Translations under genes and position numbers: made by a program | Notes under the pieces: generated by a model | What the model was told of the DNA's origin: nothing | The model's input: the letters and a program-made list of their open reading frames with translations, nothing else | Databases searched by the model: none | DNA from: Lineus longissimus | Lineage: Eukaryota; Nemertea; Pilidiophora; Heteronemertea; Lineidae | Assembly (NCBI RefSeq): GCF_910592395.1 | Contig: NC_088313.1 | Coordinates: 13,162,437-13,226,436 of the forward strand | DNA length: 64,000 bases | Reading direction: 5' to 3' | Shown here: in pieces, positions 11,531 through 21,985 of the stretch | Layout: the number at the start of each line of letters is the position of its first letter | How positions within the stretch are numbered: the first letter of the stretch is position 1

Positions 11531-11757
11531 ACTACGTTTCGTGTGCTATATAAAGCGAACTTAGCCAAGTTATGGATTCGTAACCTTGGTACAGACGTGA
11601 GGTCCTAGCAATCCCAATTGACCCTCGCATTGAACCAGATTATCCATCATGCTTACATAGAACATAGGATTTAGTTAGCTCAACCCCAACCCTTGCCGAC
11701 TATTGCCGACCAATCGCGTGTCATTTGGAACAATTTCATCACAACCACCAGATACTT
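11531..11757 (+). repeat. Duplicated segment, uninterrupted copy
   Basis: Matches 12474-12629 plus 13426-13483. Shared landmarks in order are TACGTTTCGTGTGCT, TTATGGATT, CCCAATTGACCCTC, GATTATCCATC, AGCTCAAC and ACCAATCGCGTGTCATTT. This copy lacks the Tc1/mariner-type element found in the other one and so acts as an empty-site reference. Confidence 0.8.
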
Positions 11758-11760
11758 AAG

Positions 11761-11978
11761 GAATTGAACCCGAGGCGGAGGACCTTGGTTGAGTTACCAA
11801 GACACTCGAGGGTGGAGCTAAAATACAGCTAAAATACGGGTGGAGCTAAAATTTCGTCCAAACCCTCGCCTATCGGCGTGGGTTTGGACGAATATCGGCG
11901 AGGGTTTGGACGAAATTTTAGCTCCACCCGAGAGTGTCTTGGTAACTCAACCAAGGTCCGAAGCCGAGGGTTCAATTT
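11761..11978. mobile_element. Long near-perfect palindrome with nested inner arms
   Basis: Outer arms of 64 bp (11761-11824 and 11915-11978) read GAATTGAACC...TGGAGCTAAAAT and its complement with few mismatches. An inner 33 bp arm, GGGTGGAGCT...CCCTCGCC (11838-11870), is an exact inverted match to 11897-11929. The 26 bp loop repeats GGGTTTGGACGAA once more. It would form a strong hairpin. An apparent frame starting at 11840 is a product of the arm sequence. Likely a small foldback element or an inverted duplication. Confidence 0.85.
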
Positions 11979-12473
11979 CTATTCAAAAATACCTCAAACT
12001 TAAAAAGATAGGCCACGAAAATAACTTGAATATGTGCGAATTTGGCAAATTCCATCCATCGCCGGCCCGGAGCGCCGGTAGCGCCGTTGTTTACATTATG
12101 TTACGGCAGCGCGCATAGGAAGTCCGCATCGGCTCGCTCAAGTGATGCTAAAATCCGCGCAAATGGGCTATTTGGAGCGTTTTTCTCAGCAAATATGTGT
12201 AGTGCTCATTAAAAAACTTAGGGTGGTTGATGCTTCCCTGGCTGATTTGTGTTTGAAGCAGTGTTTTGAGAGCCTCAAACTTCTGAAGTGAGATGTGTGC
12301 ATGGTTTCCACATTTTAGTGCAACCCGAGGGAACTTTGGTGGAGCATCTTGGTTGCGTGTCCAAAACACTCCACTCAGAACGAGGCTTATGCATTTTCCA
12401 TTTAAAAGTTGACTTTACGGTACCAAGGTATTTTAGAATACAGTGCAAAGCTTTTATAAAACAGTTTTGGTGC
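11979..12473. other. No gene recognised; GC-rich patch
   Basis: Around 12058-12120 there is a GC-rich, CpG-containing stretch (GCGCCGGTAGCGCCG) unlike its surroundings. No coding-like frame was recognised. Confidence 0.45.
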
Positions 12474-12629
12474 TACTATGTTTCGTGTGCTAAAAAAGTG
12501 AACTCATCCACGCTATGGATTGACAACCTTGATACAGAGACGTGGGGTTCTAGCAACCCCAATTGACCCTCATATTGAACTAGATTATCCATCGTGCTTC
12601 CACAGAACAGAGGTAGCTCAACTCCCTAA
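12474..12629 (+). repeat. Duplicated segment, interrupted copy (left part)
   Basis: Left part of the second copy of 11531-11757. It stops at the TA where the Tc1/mariner-type element begins, and the homology resumes at 13426. Confidence 0.8.
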
Positions 12630-12631
12630 TA

Positions 12632-13423
12632 CAGTTGTGCTCATAAGTAGTCATACCCCTGTTTATTTTACCTTATTCCTATGGTGAACCGATTTCGGCT
12701 TTCACTACATGGCATATCATCTAACAGTGGTTATATCTTGAATTTGCCAAAAGCTTTTCGAAGTATATCAAATTATCGTGAAAATATCAAAATATCAAAT
12801 ATCATGAAAATCCTACTTTTTAAAAACTCAATGATATTTGTAAAAAATTGCTGGGCACTGAAAGTATGATCTGTCCTTAGATGGATATTGATGGATGTTT
12901 TTATAAATCTGGCCTCATTTTCATGATATTTGACCATCAGTGAGCATATCAACCCTTAATAAAACACGAATAAAGCTCTTCTTTGTGGAATATCTCGGTG
13001 AGGAAGACTGATTGAGAAGTGAAACTTTGCCAGTGAAGGTTACTTGTCAAGGGCTACAAGATGAACCCAACATCTCATGAGATATCAAAACTTTGATATT
13101 TTCGATATTTTCGATATAGTCAAATATCACGGAAATGAAAAGAGATTTTTGAACGGTTTCTTCACATTTGTTCTCTGAATATAATGTACATTCATATTCA
13201 AGACGTTTTTCATGAATTTTTTCAATACTGGAAAAAGTTGGTTTTTCGCAATATTTTGAGATATTGATATTTTGCAAGATATTTTGAAAAATTTCGAAAG
13301 TTTTCAATTAAGATGTTTAGGATGGTATGTAGAATGATAGCAACCAATTTGATAGGTCATCTCATTTATACTATGCCAATGCCGTCAAAATGAATGGGGT
13401 ATGAATACTTATGAGCACAACTG
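12632..13423. mobile_element. Tc1/mariner-type non-autonomous element
   Basis: Ends are 28 bp inverted repeats, CAGTTGTGCTCATAAGTA followed by TCATACCCC, with one difference between them. They are flanked by TA on both sides (12630-12631, 13424-13425), the target duplication of the Tc1/mariner superfamily. The 792 bp body has no transposase frame and is rich in GATATT-type AT repeats, so it depended on a helper. It splits a duplicated segment whose other copy is intact. Confidence 0.9.
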
Positions 13424-13425
13424 TA

Positions 13426-13483
13426 AGTACCAATCGCGTGTCATTTTGTACGATTTGATCACAACCTCTAAATAGATACTATA
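13426..13483 (+). repeat. Duplicated segment, interrupted copy (right part)
   Basis: Continues the homology to 11708-11757 (ACCAATCGCGTGTCATTT ... ACAACC ... AGATACT) immediately after the element. Confidence 0.75.
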
Positions 13484-13824
13484 GTCAAGTGCCAACATTA
13501 TTCCTAAAACAGTTCTGTACCTGGTGAATTCCAATCATCGTGGCATGTAGCAAATCTTTTCGTGTCAGCTGTAACTGTTTCGTGATAGCCGTCTATTAAA
13601 CGTGCCAGACTCTATGCCAACACTTCATTGATTATGCCTCCGATTCCGCTTCGTCCCCAGCGGGGCGGCCGTCTCGTATCAGCCACGCCCAAACAGGAAA
13701 TTTAACGGTCGTGTAATTAAGGCTGAAGGAAACATTTATCAGTTAACCATCAACACGCTCGCTTAGCGCTGAATTCTGCGTGTCATCATGAGGAATAAAC
13801 AACAGTTTTAGACGTGCGGTCTCT
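13484..13824. other. No gene recognised
   Basis: A short GC-richer patch near 13635-13685 has a 35-codon frame (PPIPLRPQRGGRLV) with no known match. Confidence 0.45.
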
Positions 13825-13834
13825 TCCAGTTGCG

Positions 13835-14401
13835 CTGAAGGGGTTATTGTCGTCCTGGGTGATGCACAATATCACCCAGGCTCTATCTGGCGATGCATAA
13901 CATCACCCAGGGTGATATTGTGCATGCACAACATCACCCTGGGTGATCTTGTTCATTCGTTTCGCGATTGGTGACGAGGTTGTCAAATCGTAGCATGGTA
14001 CTTCTGCTATATACCGTAGACGACCGCGCACGGCGCGTTTTTTGTGCAGTTCACTGCACTTTTCATTCTTTTTCATCGATTATTTTGATGTTCCTCGAAT
14101 AATTTCGAATTGATTTCCCGTCCTTTGGCAACTAAAGATGCCCTTTCGACTTCGGGAATAACTGCCAAATGATGTTTCAAGTCGCGCTGGTGAACCAGAT
14201 GAACGGCCGCCATTTTTTTTGGCCGTGAACATTTCCTCGTCCGCCGATTCGACAACCCCGTCACCAATAGCGAAATGAATGCACAAGATCACCCTGGGTG
14301 ATGTTGTGCATGCACAATGTCACCCAGGGTGATGTTATGCATCGCCAGATAGAGGCTGGGTGATATTGTGCATCACTCAGGACGACAATAACCCTTTTGT
14401 C
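13835..14401. mobile_element. Foldback element, 567 bp, sibling of 19320-19891
   Basis: Inverted arms of about 160 bp (13835-13995 and 14240-14401) start CTGAAGGGGTTATTGTCGTC on the left. Each arm is made of alternating CACCCAGG and CCTGGGTG half-palindromes (for example ATCACCCAGGGTGAT). A 10 bp direct repeat, TCCAGTTGCG, flanks it at 13825-13834 and 14402-14411 and looks like a target duplication. The centre has only short frames. The element shares its terminal ~30 bp and its length with the element at 19320. No transposase is present; the superfamily is uncertain (8-10 bp duplications occur in several). Confidence 0.85.
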
Positions 14402-14411
14402 TCCAGTTGCG

Positions 14412-16975
14412 ATTGGAACTTTGTTGCATCCACACCGACATTTCTGGAGAGGAGACGATGATTAAAACTGGAAATGTTTTAAACACCTCAACAAAAGTAA
14501 GGTCCCTCTTCAAGATGATCGGTCACCTTTTTTAATGTCCACAGCCATGCCATGGAAATTTCAGGATATATCACAACATTTGTCTAAGGCTGAATTATAA
14601 AAATATTACTGCTTTTGTCATTTTTATAAACCAACCCTTTTTTCACGTACAGGTATATTTCGACCAGGTTCAGGCGTACTAACAAATGGTATGTAGTTTT
14701 CACCCAAGCACATAGTACAGTAAGACGTTTTCATTTCATTGCAGTGGACTTCAGCAAATACATGTATGATCAATGACGGGGGGTTGCTTACTTTTGCAAG
14801 ATGTTTTGTTGAGGTGTATACATGCTATAATTGTACCACCTTACCGTACAAGAAGATAGATGTACAATAATGATCATTCAAATGTCTAGTATCAAGGCAG
14901 CGGCAAATGCCTTCTGTGGAGTCGGCGCTTTGTTGGCAATGGATACATAATTCCTTTAATATCCCGAATACATACCAACTGATTATAAACGTTGCGAGTG
15001 TACAAAAGCAACACGGGATGTCATTAGTTCCATCACCTGCAAAGCTTTATAAGTATAAGATCAAACATTCTAATAATATTTAGTACACTATGTCAATTAT
15101 AGGTATGCTGGTAATGAATTGGCATGTAACGTCATCAAACCATGCAACCAGAAAGGATCAAAGAAAAATATTGACCATGTTACTGTAGACATGTAACAAT
15201 AATGTCTCAGAATGGTAAACAATGGTCCGGAATCCTGATGACGCATTCAAGATTCAGCCTGCATCATTTGCCTATTTGAAGACTGTATTTCACTATTGAA
15301 TCTAAAGCTTGCATCATTCAACACGTTTACTGGAGACCTAGCCATGAACTGTGTGGTTATCGAATGCACCCATTAACACACGCCTGATTAGAAAATACTT
15401 CGTGAGAAGATCTGAAGAGCTCGTATTATCCCCGCAGCCAGCGTTCCTCGAATTCTTAGTACTCGCACGGCTTTGGCGTGTTCAAAGGCTCAGCATGCAT
15501 CCTCTTTTATATTCTAAGTGATGTTAACTATAAAGTGACTCTGATCTTCAATTCAAAGGCATCTTGTAACGAAGACAAATTAAAGTGCTACCATCAGTTA
15601 ATTTGAGATTGAGAATTTGTTCACCAACCGTGCATGTACGTAGGCGTGCGTGAATTACATAGGATGGACACATTTAAATGGAATGAGGGCTGAAGAGAGA
15701 ATCAAAAGGAGGCCCAGTTCCTCCAGCGTGTTTCCCGCTGCGATCGCTTCCAACTGAAAACTAACATTTCTCGGGCCCGGCCGAGATTGGGTTTTTTCAA
15801 GAATACACAGTAGTGTGTGGTCGCTCGACTGGGAAGTGAATGCATCATCAAAGACGCCAACCGCACAACTAGAGTGGAAATTATTTAATTACAAGATAAC
15901 CAATATTTGGGACCGAGAGTTTTACGCAGCGCACCCCCCCCCCCCCCCCCCCCCCCCCATCAGACATACACAGTACACAAGGATCCATGGCATAATTTAG
16001 AGCAAATCAAAAACACCAACAAGGAAAATCTACAAGCTCACCATCATGTCTGACACACAAACCTTGCCCAAAGTGTGATAGATCTATACGACACAATGCA
16101 TCATTGATAGTCATGTTAGAACACAAGACCTGAGTGGCACCAATTGGAGGAAGCTGCACCGAAATGAACCCCACTCAGTTGCCCATCAACCGCCTCCTTA
16201 TCCTATGCACCATGTCCAATCGCGGAGACGTCGTACACTTATACTAAACGTGTTGTCGGATGTTACATGTAGATTTCCTCGCTTCACGATATCTTGTACC
16301 TCAATTTGCTACACGGCCATTAATGGTAAGAGGCTGAAGTGGGTTTCATGTATCATAACGCTCACTCTGTCATCAATATCGGGTGTGTTGCGTCCCAGTT
16401 TGCGTTGAGGTGCAGCCGTGATATCGATTTGGTCAAATACTTGAGCAAGATTGGATGCAGATACGTGTTGCTTTCCCGGTTAGGTTTCCACTGCTGGGGA
16501 TGCGATTGCGACAACGGGAGTGCTTTCTCATTTCACGCCACACTGCACCCAAACAAAACAAAAATCGCACGCATTATAAAATTCATGCGATATCGCGCCA
16601 AATCCCATTCAGTGGAAATCTACCTTAAACCAAGAGCTATACGCGTCGTGTTAGCTGTGCAATAATGACAAGAAGTGCAGTAGGGCAAAGCTACTCCAAG
16701 AGCCGTTACCTACTGAACGGTTTAGTTGGCTGCTTCAAAAGCGACGACTTAAGGAAAGGGCGAGACATGGTAGTTCCGAGAGTGATAAAGTGCAGCTGTG
16801 CAAGCAGAGACATTTGCATGTGTGACCCTTTTCCCGTCTCCTTTTCTTGTGGCAAAAAATTTGTAACAAAATTCTTACTACCAGGATCAATAAGGTTGAG
16901 CAAAGCGTGCCTGTCTAAACAGGCAAACGCTTCCTATTCGCTGCTTTTCACGATCACAGCTATAGAATATCACGA
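14412..16975. other. No gene recognised
   Basis: Mostly AT-leaning DNA without clear repeats apart from a 25-base C run. Two abutting plus-strand frames of 108 and 105 codons (16339-16665 and 16665-16982) have no recognisable domain and ordinary non-coding composition. Confidence 0.5.
15934..15958 (+). repeat. Poly-C run (25 bases)
   Basis: Uninterrupted homopolymer of 25 C residues. The length is likely variable and prone to sequencing error. Confidence 0.95.
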
Positions 16976-17860
16976 TCTGTAAGTCTACGCTGCAACGAGA
17001 GACAGCGGTAATTGCCACTCTCCAATATGTCAATTGGATATTTGCAGGTCCTCGGTTTTATTGGGTCACTATCGAACGGCTACATTTCTATCGAGCTTCT
17101 CTATCAATTCCAAGTTCCATCTATATATTGCTGATCAGGAGCTAAGAGAGATAATCACCACAGCCCCCTATTCGCTAGGGCCTACAGTCTTGGAAGTCTG
17201 GATTTAGAGGCAAGCGCCGCAACATCAGCGGTAATTGCAACATGTCAATTGGACATTAGCAGAGGTCGCTGATTTTATTGGTTCGCTCTCGTAGAGATCT
17301 TTAAAATGAAGATTTCAATGATCAGCACCATCTGATTTTTGCTGTAGCTAAATATTCTTGCTTGGGAAAAGTAGAATCGCATTAAAACATACCCAGAGTT
17401 GGATTTTACCATCAACGCCATGGGAAAACATGTTTTGTAAACAGAGCTGCAACTCGAAACAGCCGTAATTGCTACACTTTAACATTTCAACTGGATATTT
17501 GAAGAAGCATTTGGTTTTGTTGCTTAACTGTCTAACAGCAAAAATATCCAAATGAGCCGTTTGCTATCAGCTATCAAATGACTCCTCAAATGAAGCTTTC
17601 AGTGGCCATCACCGGCTAACAAATTAACGGGAGCAAAATCTCCTTTTTTTTAAAAGATAATTGCCCATAGCCCCCTCCCCTCAAACAATATTTAAAAGCT
17701 TCATTTCACAATCCTATACGATTGTGAAGAAGGAAAATCCCGACCTGTAAGCCAACACCGCAACGTGAAACTGCCGTAATTGCCACACTTCAACCTGTCA
17801 ATTTGATATTTGCAGGAGTCTCAGCCTTTATTGGTTCACTATCGAACCTTTGCTGTATAC
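16976..17860 (+). repeat. Degenerate tandem array, 4 units of ~215-305 bp
   Basis: Cores at about 17005-17085, 17222-17298, 17457-17535 and 17765-17850 share GCNGTAATTGCNACA, TGTCAATTGGATATTTGCAG and TTTATTGGTTCACTATCGAAC. The units also share an upstream GCAACG.GA. Spacing is irregular, so insertions have accumulated since the array formed. Confidence 0.8.
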
Positions 17861-18030
17861 ATTATTAATCATAATTGGTTTACTCACTCTTTGGTTCTGT
17901 TGGATGAAGTAATTTGAATCTCATCTCGAGTTTCAAGCAAAGATGTGACAAAATGGGTCGTTGGGATGTGAATTGGCTATTGATGAAGTCAATAGATTTC
18001 CTAACGCGACAACAGAATCGGGCCTCAGCG

Positions 18031-18264
18031 AATTGACGGAATGAACGGAATAAGATGGAACGTGATGAAATCATGCGTAATCATCGCACAGTTTGTTCCA
18101 CTTTACTGGTGTTTATCCCAGGCGCCCTCTCCACAGAAAGAAACCATGCCATTATCTCCCGCTGCCCCGCCCTTCAACTGGAAAACTTTTTTTGCGACTG
18201 TTTTAGGCATGTTTTTATCATGTTGAACCATTTTCTGTTTATTCCGTTCCGTTCCGTCAATTTG
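18031..18264. mobile_element. Small inverted-repeat element (234 bp)
   Basis: Ends read AATTGACGGAAYGRACGGAA then TAA; the similarity continues through TGATGAAATCATGC-like sequence for about 45 bp on each side. The centre is C-rich. Overlapping short frames on both strands come from the symmetry. No clear target duplication. Confidence 0.7.
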
Positions 18265-19308
18265 ATGATGACTAGAAATCGACAAAACTTCAGGTTTGGT
18301 TAAAAAATGCATTGAAAGAACTTTGCTGGGCCCAACAGTATAAAATTTCTGATATCGATTGCCTCGTGAGAGGGGATATAACCTTCCATGCTACCGTCAG
18401 TTTCAATTCTGATGGCGGCATTAAGGCGTCCGCTTTTATCTAACTTGGGAGGTGGCATTGAGAGGAATATTTCCGGTTGATAAGGGTGCAGGGAGAGGTA
18501 TTTTGGAGAGTCGTCTGAATATATCACCGGTTTACTTCATAAAAAATCCAGCTGTCTGACTGAAGGAGACATTTATTTTGCCAGCGTCACTCTCAAAGCC
18601 AAGCGGCAAAGAATTGGCGACGACGTTGAGCGAATAGCAGCTGATTTTGCATAAGGAATTGATACCGAACTGAATGGATTGGTCGTCTATTCAACTAAAC
18701 ACCGCGATGATGGGACTTAAAATGTCGGCCAGAAGAGGCGCCTTGCCGTGGTTTTGGGCGAAATGACAGCGTCAATCGAGCAAAAAGTAAGGCAGGTACG
18801 CGGCTCCTATAGATTGACGCCTCATCGCCACTAAGCAATATTAGACATTGATCTATCGACCTTCTGCACTGCACTCTCAGTGTTCACAAACAAAACCTAA
18901 ATTCAATGAGAATTCCTATTTTGAGCGTCATGATCAATAAATCGTTGCTTCGAGAATTTAAATGGATAATGCTGGGAAAGTTTCAAATTATGGCAATATT
19001 CGCCCCAAGCATTTGCACCTGCCGCTGAGGAGTGAAGAAGTATCATGGGGCCGCGATAATTCATGACTGACCGATGCTAATTAACATGTATGTGAACATG
19101 ATAGTAACAAGTGACCTTGGCAAGATTAGTTTAATTTTAGGTCTTTTAAGTACTGAGTAATTAATTAGTTCGTGGCTGGTTTAGGAAGGACACTGCAACT
19201 CAAAGTGGCGCTATGATAACCTTGGAGACTTCACCATGGAATGGTGAAGTGACGCAATCCAACTTCCACATAGTCTAAATTAGACAATTGTTCTAATTTT
19301 TTTTAATA
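18265..19308. other. No gene recognised; one perfect small hairpin
   Basis: At 19228-19250, ACTTCACCAT and ATGGTGAAGT flank a 3-base loop: a perfect 10 bp stem of unknown meaning. The rest shows no coding or repeat signal that I can support. Confidence 0.5.
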
Positions 19309-19319
19309 CTCCAGCCGCG

Positions 19320-19891
19320 CTGAAAGGGTGGATGTCGTCCTGGGTGCCGACAAATGGTACCCAGGTTCGAGATCGACTGGACAATAAGCACCCTGGGTGC
19401 CATTACACTAGACAAACAGCACCCAGCTTCTTTTTGCCTGGATTATGGATCTTAGGGACGAGGACGTTTCTTGCAATCTCGTTTTATATCGCGCCGTGGT
19501 ACTTGCGGCATTAGCAGTGCGCGAAATAAAAAGAACAGATAAACAGAAAAAACGCGTTTAGGCCAATAGGTCTTTGAAAACACATTTCGGATGATTTATT
19601 CAGAAAAGGTATGTAGGTATATATTCAGAGAATGAAAAATTGTGTGATGAAAGAAAGGTTTTTAGAGCGCGGTTGGAAACAGGGACGGTCGCCATCTTGC
19701 AAAATGAGGGTTATCTTGACACGTGACCTCCGTGAGCGTGGGGTCAACCTCGGTTGTAGGTATAGAAAAAGTGTAGAAGAAGAAGCTGGGTGCTGTTTGT
19801 CTAGTGTAATGGCACCCAGGGTGCTTATTGTCCCGTCGATCTCGAACCTGGGTACCATTTGTCAGCACCAGGACGACATCCACCCTTTCAG
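19320..19891. mobile_element. Foldback element, 572 bp, sibling of 13835-14401
   Basis: Perfect 21 bp terminal inverted repeats, CTGAAAGGGTGGATGTCGTC plus C, open arms of about 110 bp (19320-19430 and 19785-19891). These again alternate CACCCTGG and CCTGGGTG half-palindromes, but with different sequence between them (GGGTGCCATTACAC rather than GGGTGATATTGTGC). Flanks CTCCAGCCGC (19309-19318) and CTCCAGTCGC (19892-19901) form a 10 bp target duplication with one mismatch. No transposase. Its length and ends identify it as the same family as the element at 13835. Confidence 0.85.
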
Positions 19892-19965
19892 CTCCAGTCG
19901 CCTACAAAAGGAGGCTCGAGTAAAGTATGCCTGATATTCAGTCCTTGATCACCGTCATGACCACA

Positions 19966-20376
19966 GGTATATGTGAATGGAACAGAAGTTCGCGTGGACG
20001 CTTCAAAGACTGTGCAAAACCTCCTCGAGATGGAAAATATCTAAAAGTACGTTCCACCAAAAAACAGGCATATGACAGCAAGCATTGCCATGGCCACAAG
20101 GCACCTTGCCGTCCTCCTCAGGATAATCTGAGCCATCTTCACGAGACACTCAGTAGGAAACGGAAGAAGCGTTCCTTTGTCACAGGAGGAAAGGAAGTAG
20201 AATCCAAAAAAGTGCCGATGAACAAAGGAACAAAGGATAAGAATTTTTGGTTCTGCGAGGAGTGCTCAATTTCAACTCGTTGCTTTTTAGCTCTTTTGAC
20301 TTTGACATATTCTGATATGTATCCTTTATGCCAGGCATACGTAATGGTAATCCTCTTAAGTTTATCCGTGAAATGA
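19966..20376 (+). CDS. Candidate exon of an unknown lysine-rich protein
   Basis: An open frame of 149 codons (first ATG at 19927) whose middle has coding-like codon use with few TTA, CTA or ATA codons. The peptide is basic and cysteine-bearing: CEWNRSSRGRFKDCAKPP, then KHCHGHKAPCRPPQDN, then a polybasic SRKRKKRS that resembles a furin-type cleavage site or nuclear signal, then FWFCEECS. A splice-acceptor-like CATGACCACAG ends at 19966. The last ~35 codons look non-coding. No family recognised. It begins 75 bases after the foldback element ends. It could equally be chance: frames of this length are expected once or so in a window this size. Confidence 0.3.
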   Translation, partial: GICEWNRSSRGRFKDCAKPPRDGKYLKVRSTKKQAYDSKHCHGHKAPCRPPQDNLSHLHETLSRKRKKRSFVTGGKEVESKKVPMNKGTKDKNFWFCEECSISTRCFLALLTLTYSDMYPLCQAYVMVILLSLSVK

Positions 20377-20730
20377 AAACAACTAGAAAAGTAATCATGT
20401 GATCGTGCATAGGCTATTCTAAAGTACACAGGTTGGCCCTGCAAGAAAGCCTTCAACTGGCAAAAGAAAAAATGCCGAATTTTTTCGTGAGATGAAATTT
20501 AGGTTGGTGTTCGAGGAATTATGAATTCCACACGGGTCGTATACTATATCGCGTATATATATGTTCTGAAACTTGATTTTTTTTCTCTTATCTATATGTT
20601 GTACTATTCCCGAATAGGCTATGTTTAGTTCAGTCAAACAAAAAAGGTTCATGAATGAACACAATATAAATATGGTCACCCAGAAACTTAAAAGGCCCAG
20701 AAAATGTTGCTAAGTGAATAAGTGGTGTAT
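20377..20730. other. No feature recognised
   Basis: AT-rich with runs such as ATATCGCGTATATATA. No coding-like stretch. Confidence 0.5.
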
Positions 20731-21611
20731 TCCTGTTTCGCCTATTTCTGTTCCGCCTATTCCTGTTCCGCCTATTCCTGTTTCGCCTATTCCTGTTTCG
20801 CCTATTCAAATGTATTGCTAACCTCCCCACAGACGTAGGAATATGAATCGTCCCTTACTATAGTGTTAAAGGCTATCATTAAGAATAAAGTCTAAAATAA
20901 TGGATTTAGCGACATGTCAATTATTTCAGTATTATTCGGAATAACTTTGGAAAATTATACATAGCTTACATCGGCTTATGTTTTAGCTTATTTTAAAAGG
21001 CAAGAAATAAAATAGTAAGAAAATTTTACCCTTTCATCAGATTTGAGAAAGGTTTCTTAGGCCTGCATTTTATATTGTGGATTCTCTTTCTTTTGTCTTA
21101 GTCAGTAACTGGCTTCGTAATAGAAAGAATACCTATAGCTACATTGTTCTTTACTATGACATGGGTTTTACAGCTGATTTTGATCAAATAATTATGAGAA
21201 TGTACAGTATTATGTATTTTTATCAAAAAGTCATGAATTCCTGTTTTTATAAAATAAGCGACTGCTTTACTCTACTTAATCTATTAGTTTTTACTGTGTG
21301 TCAGTATGGTCATATGGTCAAATAAGTCCCGGACTGTCCCCGCTTTCAAGGTGACTCTTTCAAAACGGTCATGGCATGGTTTGTTAACAAAGTTGATGGC
21401 ATTTGATTAGTCAAATTGTCATCACATCGTTAACATCATCCAATTGTCCCCTCACGTTTTCCCCATAAAATGGACATGCATCCCTAAGGTTCCCCCTGGG
21501 AGAGTCGATTTATTGTAGGGGTACTGGAAAGTAGGCGAAACAGGAATAGGCGAAACAGGAATTTTGTAGGCGAAACAGGAATAGGCGAAACAGGAATAGG
21601 CGAAACAGGCA
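20731..21611. mobile_element. Second foldback element with 15-base-repeat arms (TU-like)
   Basis: The left arm (20731-20807) holds five copies of a TTCGCCTATTCCTG unit. The right arm (21531-21611) holds five copies of its complement, AGGCGAAACAGGAAT, exactly 15 bases and much less diverged than the arms at 2545-3985. The same AGGCGAAA core is shared with that older element. The 720 bp centre is AT-rich with no transposase. Flanks also show weak inverted similarity. Likely a young, short-armed member of the same foldback class. Confidence 0.75.
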
Positions 21612-21985
21612 TAAACCGAATAAGTATAATGGCCCGAAACCTTATCGAAAGCTATGCGTTGTTGATACTTGTCTTGTTAATGTGATCAATCAGGTGAGAT
21701 AAATTCAATATCGAACTCGTAATACTAGAGGTATTCTATTAAAGGAAACGCTGACACAAATGTCAATAGCTATATATACGAGGACATTTTTTACAGTTCA
21801 ATAGCATCTGTGATAGGCTTCGAAAAAAACTATCAAAATGTTCTTGACACAACCGCCACAGTTCAATCAATTGCTATTCATTCAGACTGAAGACGCCCTC
21901 TGGAGAGTGGAATGAATAGATATGATAACAATTAAATGGCTATGATCAGGTGGGTGAATCGATCTGATAGAATAATGATTGCTTT
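21612..21985. other. No feature recognised
   Basis: No coding or repeat signal noted. Confidence 0.5.

Noticed and set aside
16339-16982. Two abutting plus-strand frames (108 and 105 codons) as an operon-like pair
   Set aside because: No family similarity, no coding-like codon bias, and polycistronic layout is unexpected in this kind of genome.
19228-19250. Small perfect hairpin as a microRNA precursor
   Set aside because: A 10 bp stem with a 3-base loop is far too short for a microRNA precursor.
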